Shown piece after piece: positions 51,518 to 59,334 of a stretch of 64,000 bases of DNA. Source of the DNA: Hydrogenophaga sp. (lineage in GTDB: Bacteria; Pseudomonadota; Gammaproteobacteria; Burkholderiales; Burkholderiaceae_C); contig NZ_JAUCZG010000017.1 in NCBI RefSeq assembly GCF_030373225.1, forward strand, positions 1 to 64,000, read 5' to 3'. The position numbers were made by a program, and so were the translations under genes. Under the pieces are notes generated by a model, which was given only the letters and a program-made list of their open reading frames with translations, searched no databases and was not told where the DNA came from. How positions within the stretch are numbered: the first letter of the stretch is position 1; the number at the start of each line of letters is the position of its first letter.

Positions 51518-51994
51518 ATGCAAAAAGTCTTGCACATCAACCCGGACAAATGCACCGGTTGCCTGCAGTGCGAAATGGCCTGTTCGTTCGAGAACTACGG
51601 CACCTATGCCACCTCAAAGTCGCGCATCAAGGTTTTCGACTTCCACCACACCGGCAAGAAAGTGCCCTACACCTGCACCCAGTGCGACGAGGCCTGGTGC
51701 CTGCACGCCTGCCCGGTGGAAGCGATCACGGTGGACAAGATGACTGGCGCCAAGGTGGTCAACGAGACCACCTGCGTGGGCTGCAAGGTCTGCACCATTG
51801 CCTGCCCGTTCGGCACCATCAACTACGTGCAGGAAACCGGCAAGGTCCAGAAGTGCGACCTGTGTGGTGGCGAGCCGGCTTGCGCCGAGGCCTGCCCGAC
51901 CGCAGCCATCACCTTCATCGATGCCAACTGGACCGGCATGGACAAGATGAAGCAGTGGGCCGACAAGCTGGGCAACCAGCCCTCTGCAGCCTGA
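51518..51994 (+). CDS. aorA: Iron-sulfur electron-transfer subunit of aldehyde oxidoreductase (AorA-like)
   Basis: The 158-residue protein is a polyferredoxin with sixteen Cys in four clusters of four: CTGCLQCEMAC, CTQCDEAWCLHAC, CVGCKVCTIAC and CDLCGGEPACAEAC, enough for four [4Fe-4S] centres. It matches the small subunit of bacterial AOR complexes such as that of Aromatoleum aromaticum, where it links the tungsten subunit to the flavin subunit. CAGGAG precedes the ATG. It is the first gene of the operon, and the catalytic gene follows after 42 bp. Confidence 0.92.
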   Translation: MQKVLHINPDKCTGCLQCEMACSFENYGTYATSKSRIKVFDFHHTGKKVPYTCTQCDEAWCLHACPVEAITVDKMTGAKVVNETTCVGCKVCTIACPFGTINYVQETGKVQKCDLCGGEPACAEACPTAAITFIDANWTGMDKMKQWADKLGNQPSAA

Positions 51995-52036
51995 CGCCTT
52001 GCGCGACCCCAACTGATCAACTGAAGGAGCATCAAC

Positions 52037-53884
52037 ATGTCATGGGCTGGAAAAATCCTCCGCGTCAACCTGACCGCGGGCACCGTGAAGACCGAAGCGC
52101 TGAACACGGAGTGGGCACGTTCCTACATCGGCTCGCGCGGTCTGGGCAGCAAATACCTGGTGACCGAGGTCGACCCCAAGGTCGATCCGCTGTCGCCCGA
52201 GAACAAACTGATCTGGGCCACCGGCCCGTTGACCGGCACCATGGCCTCCACGGGCGGTCGCTACACCGTGATCACCAAGGGCCCGCTCACGGGTGCCATC
52301 GCCTGTTCGAACTCGGGCGGCTACTGGGGTGCCGAGCTCAAGATGGCCGGCTGGGACATGATCATCTTCGAGGGCAAGAGCCCGACGCCGGTGTACCTGT
52401 ACATCAACGACGACGACGTCGAACTGCGTGACGCCAGCCACCTCTGGGGCCAGAGCGTCTGGAAAACCGAAGAGGTGCTCAAGTCGAGCCTGCAGGACCC
52501 GCTGGTTCGTGTGTCGAGCATCGGCAAGGCGGGTGAAAACGGCGTGCTCTACGCGGCCGTGGTCAACGACCTGCACCGCGCGGCCGGCCGCTCGGGCGTG
52601 GGCGCCGTCATGGGCAGCAAGAACCTCAAGGCCATTGCGGTGCGCGGCACCAAGGGCGTGGGGAACATCCGCGACCCCAAGGCCTTCATGAAGACCACCT
52701 TCGAGAAGAAGAAGATCCTGGCCGAGAACGCGGTGACCGGACAGGGCCTTCCCGCCTACGGCACGCAGGTGCTCATGAACGTGATCAACGAGATCGGTGC
52801 ATTGCCCACACGCAACCACCGCGACGTGCAGTTCGAAGGCGCCAAGGACATCTCGGCCGAAGCCATGGTCACGCCGCGCGAGAGCGACGGCAAGAAGCAT
52901 CTGGTGACCAACCAGGCCTGCTTCGGTTGCACCATTGCCTGCGGTCGCATCAGCAAGATGGACGAGAACCACTTCACGGTGAAGAACAAGCCGCAGTACT
53001 GGGGCGCCAACGGCGGCCTCGAATACGAAGCGGCCTGGGCGCTCGGTGCGGCCAATGGCGTGAACGATCTGGAAGCCCTGCAGTACGCCAACCTGCTGTG
53101 CAACGAAGAAGGGTTCGATCCGATCAGCTTCGGCGCCACCGTGGGCGCGGTGATGGAGCTCTATGAAATGGGCGTGCTGACGCAGGAGCAACTTGGCATC
53201 GACGCGAAATTCGGCTCGGCGCAGGCCCTGGCCCACTTCGCCGAGATCACCGCCCGGGGCGAGGGCTTCGGCAAGGAGATCGGCATGGGCTCGGCCCGGT
53301 TGACGAAGAAGTACGGCCACCCCGACCTGTCCATGAGCGTCAAGGGCCAGGAATTCCCGGCCTACGACGGTCGTGCGATCCAGGGCATCGGCCTGGCCTA
53401 CGCCACCTCCAACCGCGGCGCCTGCCACCTGCGCGGCTACACCATCGCCTCTGAAGTGCTGGGCATTCCGGTCAAGACCGACCCGGTCGAGTCCGAAGGC
53501 AAGCCCGAACTGGTGAAGGCGTTCCAGGACGCCACTGCGGCCTTCGACTCGTCGGGCCTGTGTGTGTTCACCACCTTCGCCTGGGGTGTTGCCGACCTGG
53601 CTCCCCAGCTGCAGGCGGCTTGCAACGAGGAATTCACCACCGAAGAGCTGGAGAAGATCGGCGAGCGCATCTGGAACATGGAGCGCGAGTTCAACAACGC
53701 CGCCGGCTTCACGTCCAAGGACGACAGCCTGCCCAAGCGCCTGCTGACCGAAGCGGCCAAGACCGGCGCCTCCAAAGGCATGGTCAGCAAGCTGCCCGAG
53801 ATGCTGCCCAAGTACTACGCCGCGCGCGGCTGGGACAGCGAAGGCCGCCCCACCGCCGAGACCCGGGCGCGCCTGAGCCTCTGA
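52037..53884 (+). CDS. aorB: Tungsten-containing aldehyde ferredoxin oxidoreductase catalytic subunit (AorB-like)
   Basis: The 615-residue subunit oxidises aldehydes to acids, or reduces acids at low potential, with a tungsto-bispterin cofactor. Family segments are SSIGKAGENGV, RAAGRSGVGAVMGSKNLKAIAVRG (the pterin-binding signature region) and EYEAAWALGAANG. The [4Fe-4S] ligands are Cys295, Cys298 and Cys302 in CFGCTIAC plus Cys509 in GLCVF. AAGGAGC lies before the ATG. The gene is followed by an intrinsic-terminator-like hairpin before aorC. The mesophilic AOR complexes known use NAD through the flavin subunit. Confidence 0.95.
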   Translation: MSWAGKILRVNLTAGTVKTEALNTEWARSYIGSRGLGSKYLVTEVDPKVDPLSPENKLIWATGPLTGTMASTGGRYTVITKGPLTGAIACSNSGGYWGAELKMAGWDMIIFEGKSPTPVYLYINDDDVELRDASHLWGQSVWKTEEVLKSSLQDPLVRVSSIGKAGENGVLYAAVVNDLHRAAGRSGVGAVMGSKNLKAIAVRGTKGVGNIRDPKAFMKTTFEKKKILAENAVTGQGLPAYGTQVLMNVINEIGALPTRNHRDVQFEGAKDISAEAMVTPRESDGKKHLVTNQACFGCTIACGRISKMDENHFTVKNKPQYWGANGGLEYEAAWALGAANGVNDLEALQYANLLCNEEGFDPISFGATVGAVMELYEMGVLTQEQLGIDAKFGSAQALAHFAEITARGEGFGKEIGMGSARLTKKYGHPDLSMSVKGQEFPAYDGRAIQGIGLAYATSNRGACHLRGYTIASEVLGIPVKTDPVESEGKPELVKAFQDATAAFDSSGLCVFTTFAWGVADLAPQLQAACNEEFTTEELEKIGERIWNMEREFNNAAGFTSKDDSLPKRLLTEAAKTGASKGMVSKLPEMLPKYYAARGWDSEGRPTAETRARLSL

Positions 53885-53917
53885 GGCCCCGCCCCACAGG
53901 GCCTTGGCCTGAACCCA

Positions 53918-53951
53918 GGGGGCAGTCACCACGCTGCCCCCTTTCTTTTTT
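53918..53951 (+). terminator. Intrinsic-terminator-like hairpin between aorB and aorC
   Basis: GGGGGCAG-(8 nt)-CTGCCCCC forms a perfect 8-bp stem, followed by TTTCTTTTTT. The aorC ribosome-binding site (GAGGAGAC) lies directly after the T-run. It probably works as a partial terminator within the operon, making more aorAB than aorC mRNA. Confidence 0.75.
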
Positions 53952-53965
53952 CGAGGAGACAAGAC

Positions 53966-55252
53966 ATGCACCACGTCATCCTGGGCGCCGGCCCCGCCGG
54001 TGTCATCGCCGCCGAGACCATTCGCAAGCACGCCCCCGCCGACACCATCACGCTGGTGGGTGACGAGGCCGAACCGCCGTATTCGCGCATGGCCATTCCC
54101 TACCTGCTGATCGGCAATGTCAAGGAAACCGGCACCTACCTGCGCAAGAGCCTCACGCACTTCACCGACCAGCGCATCGAGCAGGTGACGGGTCGCGTCA
54201 CGGCGGTGGACGCGAAGGCCCGCACCGTGACGCTGGACAACGGCGGCCAGCTCAGCTTCGACAAGCTGCTGATCGCCACCGGCTCGCACCCGGTGCGCCC
54301 GCCGATTGCGGGCATGGACCTGCCCGGTGTGCACCCTTGCTGGACGCTGGAAGACGCGCGCGCCATCATGGCCCTGGCCCGGCCGGGTGCCCGCGTGCTG
54401 CAGATGGGCGCCGGCTTCATCGGCTGCATCATCATGGAAGCCCTGGCTGCGCGCGGCGTGGCGCTCAGCGTGGTGGAGATGGGCGACCGCATGGTGCCGC
54501 GCATGATGGGCCCCACGGCCGGCGGCATGATCCGCGACTGGTGCGAGAAGAAGGGCGTGAAGGTCTTCACCGGCACCAAGGTCGAAGCGATCGAAGCCGG
54601 CTCCGGCCCCGACTCGGGCCTGCGCGTCAAGCTGTCCAACGGGCAGACGGTGGAAGCCGATCTGGTGATCAGCGCCACCGGCGTGCGCCCGGCGATCGGC
54701 TTTTTGAAGGATTCCGGCATCACCTGCCTGCTGGGCGTGTTGACCGACGAGCACCTGCAGACCAACGTCAGTGGCATCTATGCCGCCGGTGACTGCGCCG
54801 AGGCTTTCGACAAGGTCAGCGGCAAGACCATCGTGAGTGCCATCCAGCCCAATGCCGCCGAACAGGCCCGCGTGGCCGCGCTCAACATGGTGGGCCAGAA
54901 GGCCGACCTCAAGGGGGTGACGCAGATCAACGTGCTCGACACGCTGGGCCTCATTTCCACCAGCTTCGGCAACTGGGAGGGTGTGCCCGGCGGTGAACAC
55001 GCCGAACTGACCGACCAGGCCAGCGGCCGCCACCTGAGCCTGCAGTTCCAGGGCGACGTCATGGTCGGCTGCAACTCGGTGGGCTGGACCGAACACGTGG
55101 GTGTGATGCGCGGACTGGTCGAAGGCCAGGTGAAGCTGGGTGAATGGAAAGACCGCCTGCTGCACGATCCCACCAAGCTCATGGACGCCTACCTGGCGAG
55201 TGCGCAAGGGCAGGGGCAGTGGGCCGGTGCTGCAGACGAGCGCAGACGCTGA
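53966..55252 (+). CDS. aorC: FAD/NAD-binding subunit of aldehyde oxidoreductase (AorC-like)
   Basis: The 428-residue flavoprotein belongs to the pyridine-nucleotide-disulfide oxidoreductase fold. The N-terminal FAD motif VILGAGPAGVIAAETIR, a central ATGSHPVRPPIAGMDLPG, a second dinucleotide fold starting LQMGAGFIGCIIMEALA and the FAD C-motif IYAAGDCAEAF are visible. No redox-active CxxxxC pair is seen, so it is a reductase-type, not a disulfide, enzyme. It should pass electrons from the AorAB part to NAD+. It follows the aorB terminator hairpin, and a repeat element lies after it. Confidence 0.9.
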   Translation: MHHVILGAGPAGVIAAETIRKHAPADTITLVGDEAEPPYSRMAIPYLLIGNVKETGTYLRKSLTHFTDQRIEQVTGRVTAVDAKARTVTLDNGGQLSFDKLLIATGSHPVRPPIAGMDLPGVHPCWTLEDARAIMALARPGARVLQMGAGFIGCIIMEALAARGVALSVVEMGDRMVPRMMGPTAGGMIRDWCEKKGVKVFTGTKVEAIEAGSGPDSGLRVKLSNGQTVEADLVISATGVRPAIGFLKDSGITCLLGVLTDEHLQTNVSGIYAAGDCAEAFDKVSGKTIVSAIQPNAAEQARVAALNMVGQKADLKGVTQINVLDTLGLISTSFGNWEGVPGGEHAELTDQASGRHLSLQFQGDVMVGCNSVGWTEHVGVMRGLVEGQVKLGEWKDRLLHDPTKLMDAYLASAQGQGQWAGAADERRR

Positions 55253-55270
55253 ACATGACCTGTCCCTTTT

Positions 55271-55297
55271 CCCGTTCGCCCTGAGCCTGTCGAAGGG
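55271..55297 (+). repeat. Palindromic repeat between aorC and the MoaD-like gene
   Basis: A single full copy of the element (CGTTCGCCCTGAGCCTG, then TCGAAGGG) lies in the 57-bp gap between aorC and the MoaD-like gene. It is the only lone copy in the window, and it sits inside an operon. Confidence 0.8.
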
Positions 55298-55309
55298 ACC
55301 CTGCCATCC

Positions 55310-55564
55310 ATGAACATCACTTTCAAGCTCTTCGCCACGCTCACCGACTACCTGCCCCCGCAGGCCCGGCGCAGCAACCAGGTGTCGCTGGACATCGACC
55401 CGGCCACGCCCATCAGCCAGATCATCGAACCCTTTGGCCTGCCGCCCAAGCTGGTGCACCTGGTGCTGGTCAACGGCAAGTACATCCAGCCCGAGGACCG
55501 CCTGAGCGCCACGCTGGTCGAGGGTGACGTACTGGCCATCTGGCCGCCGATTGCCGGAGGCTGA
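55310..55564 (+). CDS. aorD: MoaD/ThiS family sulfur carrier protein of the aldehyde oxidoreductase operon
   Basis: The 84-residue protein has a ubiquitin-like beta-grasp fold (ITFKLFATLTDYLPP, LVNGKYIQPEDRLS, EGDVLAIWPPIAGG) and ends in Gly-Gly, the attachment site for thiocarboxylate sulfur. MoaD-like proteins supply sulfur for the pterin dithiolene. Its place in the aor operon suggests a form used for the tungsten cofactor. It matches the MoaD-like gene of the Aromatoleum aor operon. No partner MoaE or MoeB gene is nearby. The next gene starts at a GTG five bases after its stop. Confidence 0.9.
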   Translation: MNITFKLFATLTDYLPPQARRSNQVSLDIDPATPISQIIEPFGLPPKLVHLVLVNGKYIQPEDRLSATLVEGDVLAIWPPIAGG

Positions 55565-55568
55565 CGCG

Positions 55569-55868
55569 GTGCAGTCGAGCTACGACGAGCGCTTCGAGCG
55601 CGACATGGGCTGCACCGAGGCCGAGTGGCTGGGCTGGCTGCCTGCGGCGGTGGGCGCCTGTGTCTGGCACCGCGAGGGCAGCCGGGTCGACATCGAGGTG
55701 CCACCCGGCCGGCTCTCGGTGCACTGGGCCCAGCAACCGCCGCGGGTGATCGCGCTCATGCGCATGCCGGTGCTGCGGGTGAATTTTGCATTCAGCGGGC
55801 TGGACGCCGGGCAGCGCTACGCCTTCATGAAGCGCTTCGATCTGTACATGCAGCGTGGCGGCGGCTGA
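55569..55868 (+). CDS. Small protein of the aldehyde oxidoreductase operon
   Basis: I do not recognise this 99-residue protein. It is soluble, with no signal peptide, and starts at a GTG (55569) five bases after the MoaD-like gene. Visible features are SSYDERFERDMGCTEAEWLGWLP near the start, a WHREGSRVDIEVPPGRLSVHW segment, and VLRVNFAFSGLDAGQRYAFMKRFDLY near the C-terminus. Its tight coupling to the aor operon suggests a role in cofactor insertion or complex assembly, by context only. The open frame extends upstream to 55524 with little support. Confidence 0.75.
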   Translation: MQSSYDERFERDMGCTEAEWLGWLPAAVGACVWHREGSRVDIEVPPGRLSVHWAQQPPRVIALMRMPVLRVNFAFSGLDAGQRYAFMKRFDLYMQRGGG

Positions 55869-55885
55869 GGCCGGCGCCCGGGCCC

Positions 55886-56260
55886 TCAACCCAGTGTCCT
55901 GATGCCCAGCCAGGTCAGCAGCAGCGAGCCGAACAGGTGCAGAGCGGCCACACCGCTGGCCAGCAGCAGCCGGCCTTGCTGCAGCAGGGTCACCACCTCG
56001 ATGGAGAACGTGGAGAAGGTGGTGAGCGCGCCCAGCAGCCCGGTGACGATGGCCAGTCGCCAGACCGGGTCGAGTTGCGGCTGGGCATTGAAGAAGGCGA
56101 AGGCCAGACCGATGGCGTAGGCGCCGATCCAGTTGGCCGCCAGCGTGCCCCAAGGCAACAGTGCGCCGGGTGTGCTGAGCCACAAGCCCAGCCGCCAGCG
56201 GGCCAGCGCGCCGACGCAGGCGCCCAGGCAGATGGCGATGACGCTGGGCAGGGTGTTCAT
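55886..56260 (-). CDS. crcB: Fluoride exporter CrcB/FluC
   Basis: The 124-residue membrane protein has four helices and the FluC hallmarks GACVGALARW at the start, GTLAANWIGAYAIG, TGLLGALTTFSTFSIE (the conserved TTFSTF pore motif) and a C-terminal hydrophobic segment. FluC exports fluoride as a dual-topology dimer. It converges with the aor operon across 17 bp. No fluoride riboswitch is visible upstream, where a palindromic repeat cluster sits instead. Confidence 0.95.
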   Translation of the reverse strand: MNTLPSVIAICLGACVGALARWRLGLWLSTPGALLPWGTLAANWIGAYAIGLAFAFFNAQPQLDPVWRLAIVTGLLGALTTFSTFSIEVVTLLQQGRLLLASGVAALHLFGSLLLTWLGIRTLG

Positions 56261-56279
56261 GGCGTGGCTTTCTCACTTT

Positions 56280-56354
56280 CCGTTCGCCCTGAGCTTGTCG
56301 AAGGGCTCGCGAGGTTTCGTGGAGGGGCTTCGACAGGCTCGGCCCGAACGGAGG
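56280..56354. repeat. Palindromic repeat pair between rdgC and crcB
   Basis: One element (56280-56306, with CCTGAGCTTGTCGAAGG) faces an inverted copy (56327-56354, with TTCGACAGGCTCGGCCCGAA). It occupies most of the 100-bp gap between rdgC and crcB, which are both on the minus strand. Confidence 0.8.
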
Positions 56355-56360
56355 CGGTGC

Positions 56361-57347
56361 TCAGAACGGTGGACCTTCGTCGTCACCGTCGGCGGCGACA
56401 GCGGCAGGCTGCGCCGTGGCCGGTGTGTCGCCAGCCGGCGCTGCGCCAAACGCCATCTCGCCGCCGAGCGCCTCCACCAGCTCGGGCAGCAGCTTCTGCA
56501 GCTCGCCGGTGGACAGGGCCACGTCGGCATCGAAGCCGTTCTCGCCTTCGTCGGGCCGGCCATCGAACACGCCATCGAGGAAGTTGATCTTTTTGAGTTG
56601 CAGCGACTCGGTGAGCACGAAGCCGATGCGGCCCTCCCAGCTCAGCGCGAGGCGGGTGGGCAGTTTGCCCTCGCTGATGTGCTGGCGCACCTCGTCGGTG
56701 GCCAGGTTGTGGCGGGTGAATTTCACCACCGACTTCTCCTCGTCGCCCGACTTGAGCTCGCACTCGCGCTCCACCGAAAAGCCGCCCGGCCATTCGTCGG
56801 GCGTGGTGGCCGACAGCCACTGCGTCATGGCGGTCTGTGGCGTCACGGCCGTTTGCAGCAGGGTGACCACCAGGCCATCAAAGGCGCGCACCAGCGCGGT
56901 CACCAGCTCGTCGAGCTTGCCCTGGCTGCCGGCATCGGTCACCAGCCAGCCGGCTTGTGCATCGATCCACACCCACACGTTCATCTGGCGGGCAAAGGCC
57001 TGGGGCAGCAGCGACAGCAGCGCGTCTTCACGCAGTGCCCTGGTTTCCTTTTTGCCGGGCTTGCGGCCGGTGGTGGCTTCGATGTGGTCGGCCTCTTCCT
57101 GCGCCTTCTTTTTCACCACCGAACCGGGCACACCCTTGGTTTCCATCTGGAACTTCAGGATGCGCTGGCCGGCCACCGACTCCACCAGCGGGCCGTGCGC
57201 CTCACCGCGAGGCTCGACCCAACCCACCGACTTGTCCTGCGTGGCGCCACAGGGCTTGAAACGGGCCGCGTCCAGTGCGGCCTCCATGTCTTCCAGCGTC
57301 GCGCTCCAGCCGGGCGCGATGCGGTAGATCGTCACATTCTTGAACAC
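56361..57347 (-). CDS. rdgC: Recombination-associated protein RdgC
   Basis: RdgC is a ring-shaped dimer that binds DNA without sequence preference and restrains RecA. The 328-residue product starts VFKNVTIYRI, and its family segments include GWVEPRGEAHGPLVE, QVEADHIEA-like ExxHIEA, EDALLSLLPQAFARQ and WEGRIGFVLTESLQLKKI. The start codon is GTG at 57347. The C-terminus has an acidic/Ala extension ending in DDEGPPF. It lies alone on the minus strand downstream of the dctPQM terminator. Confidence 0.94.
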   Translation of the reverse strand: MFKNVTIYRIAPGWSATLEDMEAALDAARFKPCGATQDKSVGWVEPRGEAHGPLVESVAGQRILKFQMETKGVPGSVVKKKAQEEADHIEATTGRKPGKKETRALREDALLSLLPQAFARQMNVWVWIDAQAGWLVTDAGSQGKLDELVTALVRAFDGLVVTLLQTAVTPQTAMTQWLSATTPDEWPGGFSVERECELKSGDEEKSVVKFTRHNLATDEVRQHISEGKLPTRLALSWEGRIGFVLTESLQLKKINFLDGVFDGRPDEGENGFDADVALSTGELQKLLPELVEALGGEMAFGAAPAGDTPATAQPAAVAADGDDEGPPF

Positions 57348-57372
57348 GGAAATCCTTGTTGATCTGCCAAAA

Positions 57373-57404
57373 GAAAAAAGCCCGCCACGATCAGCGCGGC
57401 GGGC
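57373..57404 (-). terminator. Intrinsic terminator after dctM
   Basis: GCCCGCC (57380-57386) pairs with GGCGGGC (57398-57404) around an 11-base loop. On the minus strand the stem is followed by TTTTTTC. It should end the dctPQM transcript before rdgC. Confidence 0.85.
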
Positions 57405-57428
57405 CTTGCATCTTAGGGGATGGCGGCG

Positions 57429-58724
57429 TCACATCCTCGAGGGCAGCCAGGTCACGATCTGCGGAAACCACCACAGCAGCACGAGCGCCAGCACCATCAG
57501 GAAGAAGTAGGGCATGCAGACCTTGGCGATCCAGGTGATGTCGCGCTGCGTCATGCCTTGCAGCACAAACAGGTTGAAACCCACCGGTGGCGTGATCTGC
57601 GCCATCTCCACCACGATCACCACGAAGATGCCGAACCAGATGAGGTCGATGCCGGCGGCGGTGACCGTGGGCAGGATCACGCCCATGGTCAACACGATCA
57701 TGGAGATGCCGTCGAGAAAACAACCGAGCAACATGTAGAACAACGCCAGCGCAATCACCAGCACCACCGGCGACAGCTGCAAGCCGGTGACGAATTCGGC
57801 CAGGTGCCTGGGCAGGCCGATGTAGCCCATGGCCAGCGTGAGGAATGCGGCACCGGAGAGGATGAGCGCGATCATGCAGTAGAGCCGTGTGGCGCCGAGC
57901 AGCGAGCTGGTGAAGGTCGAGCGGGTCAGCGAGCCCTGTGCACCCGAGAGCATGAGTGCTCCCACCACCCCCACGGCCGCTGCCTCGGTGGCGGTGGCGA
58001 TGCCGGTGTAGATGGCGCCGATCACACCGCCGATCAGCAGGATGACCGGAATCAGGTGGCGCGATTCATGGAGCTTCTCTTTCAACGTCAGCCGTGAATC
58101 GCTGCGCGGCACCTTGTCGGGGTTGAGCAGGGCCCACACCATCAGGTGACCGCTGAACAGCCCGGCCAGCAGCAGGCCGGGGATCACCCCCGCCACGAAC
58201 AGCTTGGCGATCGACACCTCGGCCGCCACACCGTAGACGATCATGATGATCGAGGGCGGGATCAACAGCCCCAGCGTGCTGGCGCCACCGAGCGAGCCGA
58301 TGATCTTCTCCGGCGGGTAGCCGCGTTTGCTGAGCTCGGGGATGCTCATCTTGCCGATGGTGGCGCAGGTGGCGGCCGACGAGCCGGAGACGGCCGCAAA
58401 GATGGTGCTGCCCAGGATGTTGGTGTGCAGCAGGCGCCCGGGCAGGGCGTTGACCCAGGGCGCAAGACCCCGGAACATGCTCTCCGAGAGCTTGGTGCGG
58501 AACAGGATCTCGCCCATCCACACGAACAGGGGCAGGGCGGTCAGCGTCCAGCTGCTGGCCGAGCCCCAGATGGTGATGGCCATGGCGTCGCCCGCGGGGC
58601 GCGGCGAGAACATTTCCATGCCGATCCAGGCCACGCCGGCCAGCGTGAGCCCGATCCACACGCCGCTGCCCAGCAGGGCAAACAGCGAAACGATCAGCAG
58701 CGAGGTGACAAGAACGTCATTCAT
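57429..58724 (-). CDS. dctM: TRAP transporter large permease DctM
   Basis: The 431-residue membrane protein is the large subunit of a C4-dicarboxylate-type TRAP transporter. It has about 12 helices and family segments such as GWxxSLGGASTLGLLIPPSI (as IGSLGGASTLGLLIPPS), SGSSAATCATIGKMS and ITPPVGFNLFVLQG. It couples solute uptake to a Na+ or proton gradient. Its start overlaps the dctQ stop by eight bases. The transcript ends at the terminator just downstream. Confidence 0.93.
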   Translation of the reverse strand: MNDVLVTSLLIVSLFALLGSGVWIGLTLAGVAWIGMEMFSPRPAGDAMAITIWGSASSWTLTALPLFVWMGEILFRTKLSESMFRGLAPWVNALPGRLLHTNILGSTIFAAVSGSSAATCATIGKMSIPELSKRGYPPEKIIGSLGGASTLGLLIPPSIIMIVYGVAAEVSIAKLFVAGVIPGLLLAGLFSGHLMVWALLNPDKVPRSDSRLTLKEKLHESRHLIPVILLIGGVIGAIYTGIATATEAAAVGVVGALMLSGAQGSLTRSTFTSSLLGATRLYCMIALILSGAAFLTLAMGYIGLPRHLAEFVTGLQLSPVVLVIALALFYMLLGCFLDGISMIVLTMGVILPTVTAAGIDLIWFGIFVVIVVEMAQITPPVGFNLFVLQGMTQRDITWIAKVCMPYFFLMVLALVLLWWFPQIVTWLPSRM

Positions 58725-59220
58725 GCCGCGTCTCCGCGCCGGCGTGCGAGCGTTGGCCCAGCAGTTCCAGCACCCATTCGTCGATGAAGGCGATCAGCAG
58801 CACCGTGGTGCCCAGACCCATGAGGATCTGCGGGATCCACAGCGGCGTGGCGTCGCTCGAGGTGGAGATGTCGTGAAAAACGTGCGACTGCCACGAGAGC
58901 CGCCAGGCATAAAACGCCAGCAACCCCGACAGCAGCACGGCCACCGTGAGCGACCACAGCTCCAGCCCGCGGCGGGCGCCACCACCGAGCTTGCCGATGA
59001 TCAGCGTGACGCGGATGTGTTCGCCACTCTTGAGCGTGTGCGCCAGCGCCAGAAAGCCCGCGCCTGCCATGGCATAGCCCGCATAGGCGTCGGTGCCCGG
59101 CACATGAAAGTGCAGCAGGCGGCCCAGCACGGACAGCAGCACCATGACCAGCACGCCGATCATGAACAGCGCGGCCAGCCAGGCCGCGCCGAGGTAGACG
59201 GAATCGAGGAATTTGCGCAT
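58717..59220 (-). CDS. dctQ: TRAP transporter small permease DctQ
   Basis: The 167-residue membrane protein has four helices (about residues 10-30, 47-65, 84-105 and 128-148), as expected of DctQ. Segments LSVLGRLLHFHVPGTDAYAGY and SGEHIRVTLI are typical. I used ATG 59220. An ATG nine codons upstream would only add a basic tail. It partners DctM. A C5/G5 hairpin repeat lies in the 114-bp gap toward dctP. Confidence 0.9.
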   Translation of the reverse strand: MRKFLDSVYLGAAWLAALFMIGVLVMVLLSVLGRLLHFHVPGTDAYAGYAMAGAGFLALAHTLKSGEHIRVTLIIGKLGGGARRGLELWSLTVAVLLSGLLAFYAWRLSWQSHVFHDISTSSDATPLWIPQILMGLGTTVLLIAFIDEWVLELLGQRSHAGAETRHE

Positions 59221-59289
59221 CCAGATCTTTCGTGGCGTACCAGCCAACTCAACCAGCAGGCACCGCGGAACTGGCTCTGCCAGGCCGCA

Positions 59290-59331
59290 GGTGCCGCCCC
59301 CTGGAGGGGGCCGCGCGGAGCGCGGCGGGGG
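59290..59331. repeat. C5/G5 hairpin repeat between dctP and dctQ
   Basis: GCCCCC-TGGA-GGGGGC (59296-59311) is followed directly by a second stem, CCGCGC-GGA-GCGCGG (59311-59325), and then GGGGG. The element fills the gap after the dctP gene and may dampen read-through into dctQM. It resembles the elements at 14798-14860 and 63438-63512. Confidence 0.7.
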
Positions 59332-59334
59332 TGT

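Noticed and set aside
52040-55459. Open frame of over 1,100 codons antisense to the aldehyde oxidoreductase genes
   Set aside because: Composition is shadow-like and it spans three well-supported plus-strand genes and their ribosome-binding sites.
56261-56360. Fluoride riboswitch upstream of crcB
   Set aside because: The upstream gap is filled by the palindromic repeat pair and has no riboswitch-like pseudoknot pattern that I can see.
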